From the NCBI GenBank assembly GCA_021786915.1, contig JAJYMP010000044.1, positions 1 to 10,847 of the forward strand: a stretch of 10,847 nucleotides of DNA, given 5' to 3'. Numbering within the stretch: the first letter of the stretch is position 1; each line of letters opens with the position of its first letter. Source of the stretch: Chloroflexota bacterium. Lineage in GTDB: Bacteria > Chloroflexota > Limnocylindria > Limnocylindrales > CSP1-4. This document shows positions 1 through 6,398 of this stretch, piece after piece. The notes below the pieces were generated by a model. The model saw nothing but the letters and a program-made list of their open reading frames with translations, did no database searches and was not told the origin of the DNA. A program made the translations under genes and the position numbers.

Positions 1-1
1 T

Positions 2-565
2 GCGGAGATGCCGGAGGAGGAGTATGACCTCGTCCTCCTCGATCTCGGGCTCCCCGGCACGGACGGCAAGCGCGTGCTGCAGGTCTTCCGGGCGCGGCAC
101 CCCGCGGTGCCCGTGATCATCCTGACCGCGCGGGATGAGCTCCAGAGCAAGGTCTGGGGGCTCGACGCCGGCGCGGTCGACTACGTCACCAAGCCATTCG
201 CCTTCGAGGAGCTGCTGGCCCGGATCCGCGCCGCGCTGCGGGCGCACGACCAGGTCTCGTCGCGGGAGCTGTGCGTCGGGGACCTCCGCCTCGACCTGCT
301 CACGAAGGTGGCCTGGCGCGACGGGCGCCGGATCGACCTCTCCGTCCGGGAGTGGTCGCTGCTCGAGTTCTTCATGCGCCATCCCGAGCAGGTGCTGTCG
401 CGAGCGCAGATCCTGAACCACGTGTGGGAGGTGGACTTCGAGCCGGGCAGCAACGTCGTGGACGTCTACGTCGGCTACCTGCGCCGCAAGCTCAACACGC
501 CCGGGCTCCCGCCGCTCCTGCATGCCCTCCGGGGGGCCGGCTACCGGCTCATCCCGCCGTCTTGA
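2..565 (+). CDS. OmpR/PhoB-family response regulator, 5' end outside window
   Basis: This is a two-component response regulator: a receiver domain phosphorylated by a sensor kinase, followed by a winged-helix DNA-binding domain that controls transcription. The frame is open at the left edge, so roughly the first 40 residues (beta-1 and the acidic pocket) are missing; the ATG at 8 lies inside the receiver and is not the start. Counting from that ATG, the phospho-acceptor is D12 in LLDLGLPG, the conserved switch threonine is T40 in VIILTAR, and the invariant lysine is K62 in YVTKPF. The C-terminal half, about residues 88-183, is a typical Trans_Reg_C winged helix, with LSVREWSLLEFF, the recognition-helix region SNVVDVYVGYLRRKL and the terminal hairpin RGAGYRL. 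No kinase gene is adjacent on the right; its partner may lie to the left. The histidine kinase at 3699 is too far away to be assumed the partner. Confidence 0.95.
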   Translation, partial: AEMPEEEYDLVLLDLGLPGTDGKRVLQVFRARHPAVPVIILTARDELQSKVWGLDAGAVDYVTKPFAFEELLARIRAALRAHDQVSSRELCVGDLRLDLLTKVAWRDGRRIDLSVREWSLLEFFMRHPEQVLSRAQILNHVWEVDFEPGSNVVDVYVGYLRRKLNTPGLPPLLHALRGAGYRLIPPS

Positions 566-588
566 TTGTCGCGGGCAGCGGCGTGCTG

Positions 589-609
589 CGCCAGCGTGCG
601 CGGCTGGCG
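589..609. terminator. Hairpin between convergent genes, possible bidirectional terminator
   Basis: A perfect 7-bp stem (CGCCAGC at 589-595, GCTGGCG at 603-609) encloses a 7-nt loop. It lies in the 61-bp gap between the ends of the response regulator and the epimerase. There is no T-tract on either side, so intrinsic termination is inferred only from position and symmetry. Confidence 0.35.
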
Positions 610-626
610 GCCGCCCCCGCCCGCGC

Positions 627-1667
627 TCAGGCGGCCTTGGCCAGGCGCTCGCGCAGCCAACCGACCTCGCGCCGATAGCCCTCCGGGAACGGCACCCTGG
701 GCGCGAAGCCCAGCAGGTCCCGCGCTCTCGAGCCGTCGGCGACGGTGTGCCGGACATCGCCGCGCGCGAAGGGCTGGGCTGTGATCTCGACCGGCCGGCC
801 CACGAGCTGCCCCAGGATCTCGAAGACCTCGAGCAGCGTGATCCGGGACCCGCCCCCCACGTTGAGCGCCAGCCCAGCCGCGGGCGCGTCGGCCGCGCGC
901 CGGGTCGCCTCGACGATGTCGTCGACGAAGGTGAAGTCGCGGCTCTGCGTGCCGTCGCCGAGGAGCTCGATCGGCCGACCCGCGAGCGCAGCCTCCGCGA
1001 AGCGGCGCAGGCCCATGTCCGGGCGCTGGCCGGGGCCGTACACGGTGAAGTAGCGCAGGGCGACCGTCTCGAGGGCCGGACCGTTGGCCGCGAGGCAGAT
1101 CTCCTCCGCCTCCAGCTTCGTGCGGCCGTAAGGCGAGATGGGCGCAGGGGCACGCGTCTCGCGGAAGGGCAGCGGCGCGTCGCCGTACACCGAGGACGAC
1201 GACGCGTACACCACGCGACGCACGGATCGAGCCGCGGCGGCGGCACCCATGAGCCGCCGCGTCGCCTCCACGTTGTCGTGCCGGTACAGGTGCTCGAGCT
1301 CGAAGCTGGGGCGCACGCCCGGGCGGCCCGCGAGGTGGAAGACCGCCTCGACGCCCTCGAGGAGCTCGACGAGCGGAAGGTCGACGAGGTCGCCCTCCAC
1401 GTGCTCGTAGCGGGGATGCCGCAGCAGGCTCGAGGTACGGGCGCGCTTCTCCGCGATGGTGTAGGTGTTCGTGTAGGCGTCGACGCCGAGGACGGTCGCG
1501 CCCTCATCGAGCAGCCGCCGCGCGAGGACGGAGCCGATGAAGCCGGCAGCCCCGGTCACGAGGTAGCGGCGGGGACTCGGGGTAGACGGCCCTTTCGGGC
1601 GGGGAGTCGGGTTGTGGTCGTCCATGCGAGCGAGGATCCCGGGGCCCGCTGAAGCGGCGATGAGCAC
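627..1667 (-). CDS. NAD-dependent NDP-sugar epimerase (extended SDR, GalE / UDP-glucuronate 4-epimerase type)
   Basis: This 346-residue protein is an extended short-chain dehydrogenase that should act on a nucleotide sugar, most likely as a C4 epimerase. The NAD-binding Rossmann motif TGAAGFIG is at residues 38-45 and the acidic residue after beta-2 is D63. The catalytic set is the serine run near 156-159 with Y180 and K184 (YGRTK). The RDFTFVDDIVEA motif (243-254) is typical of GalE, UDP-glucuronate epimerase and related enzymes. The segment DAYTNTYTIAEKRAR after beta-2 and RPGVRPSF near 115-122 look more like UDP-glucuronate 4-epimerases than classical GalE, but the substrate cannot be fixed by eye. 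I chose the GTG at 1667 because AAGGAG (complement of 1679-1684) lies 11 nt before it; the in-frame ATG at 1625 has no visible ribosome-binding site but is possible. The gene converges on the response regulator and diverges from the GyrI-like gene. Confidence 0.9.
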   Translation of the reverse strand: MLIAASAGPGILARMDDHNPTPRPKGPSTPSPRRYLVTGAAGFIGSVLARRLLDEGATVLGVDAYTNTYTIAEKRARTSSLLRHPRYEHVEGDLVDLPLVELLEGVEAVFHLAGRPGVRPSFELEHLYRHDNVEATRRLMGAAAAARSVRRVVYASSSSVYGDAPLPFRETRAPAPISPYGRTKLEAEEICLAANGPALETVALRYFTVYGPGQRPDMGLRRFAEAALAGRPIELLGDGTQSRDFTFVDDIVEATRRAADAPAAGLALNVGGGSRITLLEVFEILGQLVGRPVEITAQPFARGDVRHTVADGSRARDLLGFAPRVPFPEGYRREVGWLRERLAKAA

Positions 1668-1809
1668 CCGATGAGAGACTCCTTACCCGGCCGCGAACGC
1701 CCCTGAGCCCTCCGTCGACGAGACCCGTCGGCTCCGCGCGGCGACCAGGCGCCCGGACGATGCCCCGCGCCTGTTTGGATCAGAATGGGCCCCACACTAG
1801 GAGCGTCCC
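1668..1809. promoter_or_regulatory. Divergent intergenic spacer
   Basis: This 142-bp gap separates the starts of the epimerase (-) and the GyrI-like gene (+), so it should hold promoters for both. I see no convincing -35/-10 pair. A CAGAAT box at 1781-1786, upstream of the + gene, is only a weak -10 candidate. Confidence 0.35.
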
Positions 1810-2427
1810 ATGAGCATCGAGCCAAGCGGCTTCTTCGATCGCCGGCATGCGGCGACCGATCGCGCCGCGATTGTCGTGGTCCCCCCTCGCCGGCTGTTCG
1901 CGATCGACGGCGTCGGCACCCCATCGGCCGCGGGCTTCCAGATCGCGGCCGCGTCCCTGCGGGCGGTCGCCGAGAACCTGCGCCGGCGGCTCCGCGCCCG
2001 AGGCGTCGACGAGCCGAGGGCGGTCATCGAGTGCGCCTGGTGGACCCACCCCGAGCTGTCCTTCCCCGAGCTCGCGGAGGCGTTCGAGGACCGCTCGACG
2101 TGGCACTGGCAGCAGATGATCGAGATCCCCGCGCGCGCCTCGGACGAGGAGGCGGCGAGCGCCATCGACGAGGCGCGCCGGAGCGCCGGGCGGGCGGCGC
2201 CACTGGTCCACATCGTCGAGCTCACCGAGGGCCCTGCCGCCCAGATCCTCCACGTGGGCCGGGCCGAGGAGGAGTCTGCCGCCGTCCGCAAGCTGTGGGG
2301 ATTGGTCCAGGAGGCCGGGCTGCAGCCGCGCGGCCACCTCCACGAGCTGCTGCTGGTCGAGCCGCGGCAGGCCCGCGACGGTCGGGGCCGGTCCATCCTC
2401 CGGCTTCCCGTCGAGCCCCAGGCGTAG
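1810..2427 (+). CDS. GyrI-like small-molecule-binding domain protein
   Basis: The product has 205 residues and matches the GyrI-like (SHS2-fold, AraC effector-binding) family. The evidence is the order of typical segments: an N-terminal strand with VVPPRRLFAIDGVGTP (about 23-38), a helix with AASLRAVAENLRRRL, a central aromatic stretch with ECAWWTHPELSF, and a C-terminal half with EGPAAQILHVGRAEEESAAV, then LQPRGHLHELLLVEP and RSILRLPVEP. Such stand-alone domains bind hydrophobic or cationic small molecules, and some hydrolyse them. There is no DNA-binding domain here, so it is not itself a complete transcription factor. AGGAG (1799-1803) lies 6 nt before the ATG and fixes the start. The ligand is unknown, and neighbouring genes give no clue. 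Confidence 0.85.
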   Translation: MSIEPSGFFDRRHAATDRAAIVVVPPRRLFAIDGVGTPSAAGFQIAAASLRAVAENLRRRLRARGVDEPRAVIECAWWTHPELSFPELAEAFEDRSTWHWQQMIEIPARASDEEAASAIDEARRSAGRAAPLVHIVELTEGPAAQILHVGRAEEESAAVRKLWGLVQEAGLQPRGHLHELLLVEPRQARDGRGRSILRLPVEPQA

Positions 2428-2438
2428 CGGGACCCGCT
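2426..2438 (+). terminator. Short palindrome at the stop codon, possible terminator
   Basis: AGCGGG and CCCGCT form a perfect 6-1-6 palindrome that begins within the TAG stop (2425-2427) of the GyrI-like gene. As RNA it could fold into a 5-bp stem with a 3-nt loop. No U-tract follows. The remaining spacer up to 2611 holds no other gene that I can support. Confidence 0.25.
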
Positions 2439-2508
2439 GGCGAGGCGCCGCCCCGGGCGTAGCGCCGCCGGCCGAGCGTTGCCAGCGGATGCCCGAGCAT
2501 GGCGGCGG

Positions 2509-2537
2509 TTCGCGACAATCGCCGTCTCAGGTAGGCT
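2509..2537 (+). promoter_or_regulatory. Possible promoter of the 153-residue gene
   Basis: TAGGCT (2532-2537) resembles a -10 box of the TANNNT type. It sits 17 bases after TTCGCG (2509-2514), a weak -35. Transcription would start near 2544, giving a leader of about 68 nt before the ATG at 2612. The match is weak and rests on position. Confidence 0.3.
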
Positions 2538-2611
2538 GCGTCCAGGTCCGAGGAGTCGGGCGCCCGCGCGAATTCCGCAATCAGCGCCCCATGAGGCGCA
2601 AGGAGCCGGTG

Positions 2612-3073
2612 ATGCCCCAAGTCGTGGACTTCAGCAACGTATCGACCGCCGGTCTGGAGTCGTCACCGGTGGCACCCGCGCTCGCGGGCCTCCGCGCGAA
2701 CGAGGCCCGCTACTTCAAGAACAAGTACGGCCACGACTTCACGGTGGCGCCGGCTGACGAGGCCGAGGAGACGGTCGAATTGGTGCACCGCATGCTGCGG
2801 GAGGAGCGCGGCATCGTCATCGCGTCCCGGCCGCTCGAGGCGACGGCGTTCCAGGTCGACAACATCCGCTGGTCGTACGTGTTCTACGAGAGCGGCCTGT
2901 CGGTCAACGTGCTGTACACGGTCGACGACGCCAAGAAGCGGGCCGTGGGGTTCAAGCTCTCGGACGGGATGGAGGTCCCGGCCGAGCTCGACGCGTTCAA
3001 GTTCGCCCGGCAGAAGTCGAAGCTCGCCGGGACGATCCGGGGCTCGTTCTTCGTGATCAAGGGCCAGTACTGA
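2612..3073 (+). CDS. Unrecognised 153-residue soluble protein
   Basis: I do not recognise this family. The start is well fixed: AAGGAG (2600-2605) lies 6 nt before the ATG at 2612, so the longer frames beginning at 2489 or 2591 are unlikely. The protein begins MPQVVDFSNV and has no signal peptide or membrane span. It then shows a charged helical region with ANEARYFKNKYGHDF and DEAEETVELVHRMLREERG. After that comes a mainly beta region containing ATAFQVDNIRWSYVFYESG and LSVNVLYTVDDAKKRAVGF, and it ends TIRGSFFVIKGQY. Codon use is strongly GC3-biased, as in neighbouring genes, supporting real coding. It is preceded by a 184-bp spacer and looks monocistronic. Its last 17 bases overlap, antisense, the end of the - strand fragment at 3057-3331. 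No function can be assigned. Confidence 0.8.
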   Translation: MPQVVDFSNVSTAGLESSPVAPALAGLRANEARYFKNKYGHDFTVAPADEAEETVELVHRMLREERGIVIASRPLEATAFQVDNIRWSYVFYESGLSVNVLYTVDDAKKRAVGFKLSDGMEVPAELDAFKFARQKSKLAGTIRGSFFVIKGQY

Positions 3074-3331
3074 CCGCAGCGGGACTCCTGCGCCTCCATG
3101 GAAGGCGGAGCATCGACGTGTCGGTGCGAACGCCGGACCCCGGCACCTTGGCCTCGTCGCCCGGTCCCAGGAGCTCGATGTAGGCAACCGACCGCTCCAC
3201 CTGCCCGGTCAGCTCGCGCACAGTGGCCTTCATCGTGTTGAGCGCCTCGGACTTGTACGAGTCGAGCTGGTCCAGGATCCGAAGACCTTGTCCCACGCCC
3301 GCTGCAGGGCGGCCAGATCGCCCTGCTTCGG
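3057..3331 (-). pseudogene. Frameshifted C-terminal gene fragment, helical, possibly TelA-like
   Basis: Two - strand frames here read like one broken protein. The first (3331 down to 3281) reads KQGDLAALQRAWDKVF and has a stop (complement of 3344-3346) only five codons before that K. The second, one base out of phase, continues from 3275 with LDQLDSYKSEALNTMKATV, RELTGQVERSVAYIELLGP and a less ordered tail ending at 3057. Five bases lie between the two parts where six would keep the frame, so a 1-base deletion is the simplest explanation. Codons in both parts are strongly GC3-biased. The heptad-like helical pattern reminds me of the end of some toxic-anion-resistance TelA-type proteins, but that family call is a weak recollection. 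The 5' part of the gene is absent. Function is presumably lost. Confidence 0.5.
3085..3110. terminator. Imperfect hairpin after the 153-residue gene
   Basis: CGCCT (3091-3095) pairs with AGGCG (3103-3107), and CTC (3085-3087) can extend the stem with GAG (3108-3110) around a 3-nt bulge. It sits 12 bases after the stop at 3073, which suits a terminator, but it also lies within the tail of the - strand fragment. No U-tract is visible. Confidence 0.3.
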
Positions 3332-3531
3332 CATCGCCCACTTCTACGGCGTGCCGTACGGCCTCGTCGGTGCTGTGCCCGCGTGATTCCTGGGCTGGAT
3401 CCTCGCCCGGTCGATGGCGGAGACGCGGGGCATGGCCATTGACAGCCTCGGTCTGGCACATCCAGCTCGTCCAGGACGGGCTGATGTCCACGTTCATGGC
3501 GGGCAGCGCCATCGCGCCGGGCGGCGGCTGA
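3327..3531 (+). pseudogene. Remnant of a CPBP-family (CAAX-type) intramembrane protease, C-terminal end
   Basis: The + strand reads FGIAHFYGVPYGLVGAVPA (3327-3383), a TGA at 3384-3386, then FLGWILARSMAETRGMAI in the same frame. After a one-base shift near 3447-3451 it continues VWHIQLVQDGLMSTFMAGS and ends at 3531. Together this matches the C-terminal part of CPBP intramembrane metalloproteases: FGIAH is the FxxxH motif, and the later W..H..QD helix carries another metal-site histidine. In the family the TGA position is usually glycine, so GGA to TGA is a likely mutation. The expected histidine three residues after the W is glutamine, although a histidine lies one residue after W. The N-terminal helices with the EExxxR motif are missing. 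Three independent defects make this a decayed fragment. Confidence 0.6.
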
Positions 3532-3580
3532 CCGACGGCGACGCGCCATCCTCCCCCGCGGCGTGACCGTCCTTCGCTTT

Positions 3581-3600
3581 CGTGCGGGTCGCACCGCACG
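3581..3600. repeat. Perfect inverted repeat (7-bp stem, 6-nt loop)
   Basis: CGTGCGG (3581-3587) and CCGCACG (3594-3600) are exact reverse complements. The hairpin lies 49 bases after the protease remnant and about 100 bases before the kinase start. It could be an old terminator of the remnant or an operator for the kinase; no T-tract follows. Confidence 0.4.
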
Positions 3601-3686
3601 GCGCTGCGCCATTGCAGAAGGCAGCCGTGTTTGTCACGGGCTCTTGCAAAACCCTCGCACCGGCGGGCCCGGCGCTCGTGGCCGAC

Positions 3687-3698
3687 TACATTCGACTG
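3687..3698 (+). promoter_or_regulatory. Possible -10 box for a leaderless kinase transcript
   Basis: TACATT (3687-3692) fits a TANNNT -10 element. Six bases separate it from the ATG at 3699, so transcription could begin at the start codon itself. No Shine-Dalgarno sequence precedes that ATG, which agrees with leaderless translation. No good -35 is seen at the expected distance. Confidence 0.35.
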
Positions 3699-5612
3699 AT
3701 GGCGCGCCTCCGCCCCGCCGTCGAAGCTCACCGCCGCCTGTTGTCTGAGGTGGCGCTGGGGTTGGCTGCGGCGACAGGCGGAGCAGCCGCCCGACTCGCG
3801 CTGGACGCGCCCCTCGGGCACGCGCTGCCCTTCGTCACGTTCTTCCCCGCGGTCGCGCTCGGGGCCTGGGGCGGCGGACTCGTGGGCGGCCTGGTCGCCA
3901 TCGTCGCCTCGGTCGGCGCGGCCCTCGCCATGATCGGGGAGCGCGCCCAGCCGGCCAGCGCCAACTTCGTGGGCGCGGCCGTATTCGTGCTCGGCGGCAT
4001 CATGACAGCGTGGCTGGGCCACGGTGCGCGCCACGGCCGCCACGAGGCCGAGGCGGCGCGGGACCGGGCGCGCTTCGTCGCCGAGGCCTCGCGCCTCCTG
4101 CACGAGCCGCTCGATCGTGCGGTCACGCTCGACGCCCTCGCCCGAATCGTCGTGCCGCGCTTCGCCGACTGGTGTGCGATCGACATGTTCGACGCGGACC
4201 TCCGGTTCACTGGGGCCGTCATCGTCGCGCCCGACCCGCGCCAGCGCGCCACCGCCCAGGAAGTCCGGGACGCATACCCGTACCGGCCCGACGCGCCGGC
4301 CGGCGTCGCCTGGGTCGCGCGGACCGGGAGCCTCGAGGCGGTGCTCGACATTCCGCCCGAGTTCTTCGACCTCCTGCCCGACGAGCGGCTCCGGGGGCTC
4401 ATGCGCTCGCTGGACTTTCACTCGTACATCTCGGCCCCCATGGTCCTTCCGACCGGTCGCACCCTCGGGGTCCTGACCGTGGCGATGTCGTCATCCGGCC
4501 GCCGGTTCGACCGGGACGACGTCGAAGTCGCGGCCGACCTAGCCCGGCGCACGGCGGTGGCCCTCGACCACGCCGACCTGCTCCACGAGGCGCGCGCGCG
4601 CCGCGACCAGCTCGAGGCGATCGTCACGGCGATCCCGGAGGCCGTGCTCGTCGCCGACGCCCGAGGGCTGATCGAGGTCGCCAACCGCGCCGCCGTCGAA
4701 CTGCTCGGCGGTGTCGTGCGCCAGCCTCTGGTTGCCGTGCTCGAGACGCTCGAGCAGGTCCCGGGCCGCGACGAGGTCCGCCGGTCCCCGAGCGGCCGGT
4801 ACGTCTCCCCCCTCGTCCTCGACGCGGTGGTCGACGCGGTGCCCGTCCAGTTCGCGGTCCTCGTCGACCGGACGGACGTCGTCGAGACCGAGGCCGCGCG
4901 CGACGCGTTCGTGGGGATGCTCTCGCACGAGCTGCGGACGCCGATCACGACGATCTACGCGGGGTCGCAGCTCTTGAGGCGAGCGTTGCCCGCCGACAGC
5001 CGGGCGCACCTGACCGAGGAGCTCGCGCTGGACGCCGAGCGCCTCGTGCACCTGGTGGAGGACCTGCTCGTCCTCTCCCGGTTCGAGCGGGGCCGCCTCG
5101 ACGCGGCGCTCGAGCCGCTGCTGCCGGGACGGGTCATCGAGGCAGCAGTGGCCGCCGAGGCTGGCGCCCTGCCGCGCCTGCACGTTACGGTCGACGCCGA
5201 CGCCGATCTCCCGGTGGTCCTCGCCGACGCGACGTTCGTGCGGCAGATCGTTCGCAACCTGCTGACCAACGCCGCGAAGTACGCAGGCCCCGATGCCGCG
5301 GTCCGGATCGGGATCAGCGGTGCCGACGGCGTGCTCCGGGCGTCGTTCCACGACGACGGGCCCGGGATCCAGCCGGAAGGCGCCGAGCGGGTGTTCGGCC
5401 TCTTCGAGCGCCTGCCCGTGCGCGACCACCAGCCCGGGGCAGGCATCGGCCTGTTCGTCTGTCGGCGCCTCGCGGAGGTCATGGGCGGGACGCTGCGGTT
5501 GGATCCAGGGTGCGACGGCGGGGCCTGCTTCGTGCTGGAGTTGCCCGCTCTGGCTCCCGGTGACGCCTCGGATGGCGTGGCCACGGAGACGGGGGCGAGC
5601 GCCCGAGGGTAG
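3699..5612 (+). CDS. Membrane sensor histidine kinase (DUF4118-like, GAF, PAS-like, HisKA, HATPase)
   Basis: With the ATG at 3699 the protein has 637 residues. Residues 15-110 are hydrophobic, with segments near 17-35, 43-58, 60-80 and 88-106; PFVTFFPAVALGAWGGG resembles DUF4118 (KdpD-type) membrane domains. A charged helix leads to a GAF-like domain (about 125-295), then a PAS-like segment (about 305-340: VTAIPEAVLVADARGLIEVA). The HisKA H-box is SHELRTP with the phospho-acceptor H410. The ATPase domain has the N-box near N520/N524, DDGPGI at 552-557 and GAGIGL at 580-585, so catalysis should be intact. The frame stays open back to a GTG at 3582, but those 39 codons lack the GC3 bias and include an inverted repeat, so I prefer 3699. 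The gene has no adjacent response regulator and is an orphan within this window. Its signal is unknown. Confidence 0.9.
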   Translation: MARLRPAVEAHRRLLSEVALGLAAATGGAAARLALDAPLGHALPFVTFFPAVALGAWGGGLVGGLVAIVASVGAALAMIGERAQPASANFVGAAVFVLGGIMTAWLGHGARHGRHEAEAARDRARFVAEASRLLHEPLDRAVTLDALARIVVPRFADWCAIDMFDADLRFTGAVIVAPDPRQRATAQEVRDAYPYRPDAPAGVAWVARTGSLEAVLDIPPEFFDLLPDERLRGLMRSLDFHSYISAPMVLPTGRTLGVLTVAMSSSGRRFDRDDVEVAADLARRTAVALDHADLLHEARARRDQLEAIVTAIPEAVLVADARGLIEVANRAAVELLGGVVRQPLVAVLETLEQVPGRDEVRRSPSGRYVSPLVLDAVVDAVPVQFAVLVDRTDVVETEAARDAFVGMLSHELRTPITTIYAGSQLLRRALPADSRAHLTEELALDAERLVHLVEDLLVLSRFERGRLDAALEPLLPGRVIEAAVAAEAGALPRLHVTVDADADLPVVLADATFVRQIVRNLLTNAAKYAGPDAAVRIGISGADGVLRASFHDDGPGIQPEGAERVFGLFERLPVRDHQPGAGIGLFVCRRLAEVMGGTLRLDPGCDGGACFVLELPALAPGDASDGVATETGASARG

Positions 5613-5674
5613 GAGGCGACGGGCGAGGCCGGCCGCGCTCCGCTCGTCGGGTTCGGCCCCGGCGAGTTGCTAGG

Positions 5675-5848
5675 TCACCGCCTGCGGAGGAGGAACAGCG
5701 CGCCCGCGACCAGGAGCACCGCGATGCCGGCGGCGAAGAGCCAGTCGCCCCACCACAGGTGGCGGTTGAGGCGGCTGACCAGGATCAGGATCGCCGAGAC
5801 CACGGCAAGCATGGTCGCGAGCGGATTCGACCTCACGCGAGACGGCAT
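5675..5848 (-). CDS. 57-residue two-helix membrane protein
   Basis: This short gene encodes a hydrophobic protein with two predicted membrane helices, about residues 10-25 (LATMLAVVSAILILVS) and 36-54 (WLFAAGIAVLLVAGALFLL). They are joined by a short polar, tryptophan-containing loop (RLNRHLWWGD), and the protein ends in a basic RRR tail. The N-terminus MPSRVRS is also basic. A strong ribosome-binding site, GGAGGAG (complement of 5852-5858), lies 3 nt before the ATG, with GGAGG itself at 5-nt spacing. Codons are GC3-biased. The start overlaps, in another frame, the last 16 bases of the truncated ABC ATPase reading upstream on the same strand, so the two could be co-translated. It converges on the histidine kinase across 62 bases. 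I do not recognise a family; the role is unknown. Confidence 0.7.
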   Translation of the reverse strand: MPSRVRSNPLATMLAVVSAILILVSRLNRHLWWGDWLFAAGIAVLLVAGALFLLRRR

Positions 5849-6078
5849 TTGCTCCTCCGATCAGGCGGCCGACGGGCCGCCACGACAACCTCCCCCGCAT
5901 CCGGGCTCAGCACACCCAGCACGATCCGCATGGTCGTCGTCTTGCCCGCGCCGTTGCGGCCGACGAATCCGAAGAGCTCGCCGGCGCGCACGTCGAGACT
6001 GAGGCTCTCGAGGGCAGCGAGGTCGCCGTAGCGCTTCGAGACGCCCTCGATCTCAAGGGCCCGAGCGTTGCCGTTCAT
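5833..6078 (-). pseudogene. ABC-transporter ATPase truncated after Walker A
   Basis: The frame encodes only 81 residues. It begins MNGNARALEIEGVSKRYGDL, with the A-loop tyrosine in KRYG, and carries a perfect Walker A, GRNGAGKTTT, in the context ELFGFVGRNGAGKTTTMRIV. It then runs through LGVLSPDAGEVVV and ends after a basic tail, AARRPPDRRSKCRLA. The Q-loop, LSGGQ signature, Walker B and H-loop are all absent; a normal ATPase of this kind is about 220-310 residues. It therefore cannot hydrolyse ATP as a usual ABC subunit. The sequence resembles multidrug or daunorubicin-type (ABC-2 exporter) ATPases. A GGTGG element lies 4 nt before the ATG, so the fragment could still be translated. Its 3' end overlaps the 57-residue membrane gene, suggesting that an internal deletion joined the two. 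Confidence 0.75.
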
Positions 6079-6210
6079 ATCGCCACCGTGGTCGGCGGGT
6101 GGAGGCTGGTTGATTGCCGTCTGCCGCGCGGTTGCCGACAGTCCATCGTGAACGATACGCCCCGCACAATCGGGGATCCGGAGACTCCGTTCCACGCTCG
6201 TGGAGCCGTC

Positions 6211-6345
6211 GGCGCCGCGGTCCGCCGGGCAGGGATCCACATCGCCAACAAGGGCCGCATCCGGGTGTGCCGAATGCCGGAACCGCGGTCGCGGCAGCGG
6301 CTGGGTGCCCTGCTGGCGGTGCCGCAGCTGAAGTTCGACCGGTGA
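6211..6345 (+). pseudogene. Possible 3' remnant of an unknown gene
   Basis: One + strand frame ending in TGA at 6343-6345 reads VGAAVRRAGIHIANKGRIRV and then CRMPEPRSRQRLGALLAVPQ, closing with LKFDR. Nearly every third codon position is G or C from about 6211 on, but the bias fades upstream towards the nearest in-frame GTG at 6088, and no ribosome-binding site is seen. This pattern suits the tail of a gene whose front is lost. I recognise no family, and chance in GC-rich DNA remains possible. Confidence 0.25.
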
Positions 6346-6398
6346 TTGCGGCCGGGACGAGAGGCATGTGTCGTGACGGTTGAGAATCGGCAATCTCC

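Noticed and set aside
522..1652. 376-codon + strand frame opposite the epimerase
   Set aside because: The - strand frame has clear SDR motifs; the + frame is its antisense shadow.
1781..1787. CAGAATG shared by the spacers at 1781 and 8501
   Set aside because: A seven-base match in two spacers is expected by chance often enough, and neither copy has a -35 partner.
3582..3698. Earlier GTG starts (3582, 3678) for the histidine kinase
   Set aside because: The extra codons lack the local codon bias, include a perfect hairpin, and neither GTG has a ribosome site.
3057..4421. Long open frame of 454 codons on the - strand
   Set aside because: Most of it is antisense to the kinase and has low-complexity, charge-rich content typical of shadow frames in GC-rich DNA; only its last part (3057-3275) looks like a real gene fragment.
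4010..5563. 517-codon + strand frame within the kinase
   Set aside because: It is an alternative frame of the kinase, extremely rich in Arg, Pro and Ala, with no domain or ribosome site.
6079..6393. N-terminal extension of the ABC fragment upstream of 6078
   Set aside because: The family's N-terminus fits the ATG at 6078, which has a ribosome site; the upstream codons have no homology-like pattern.
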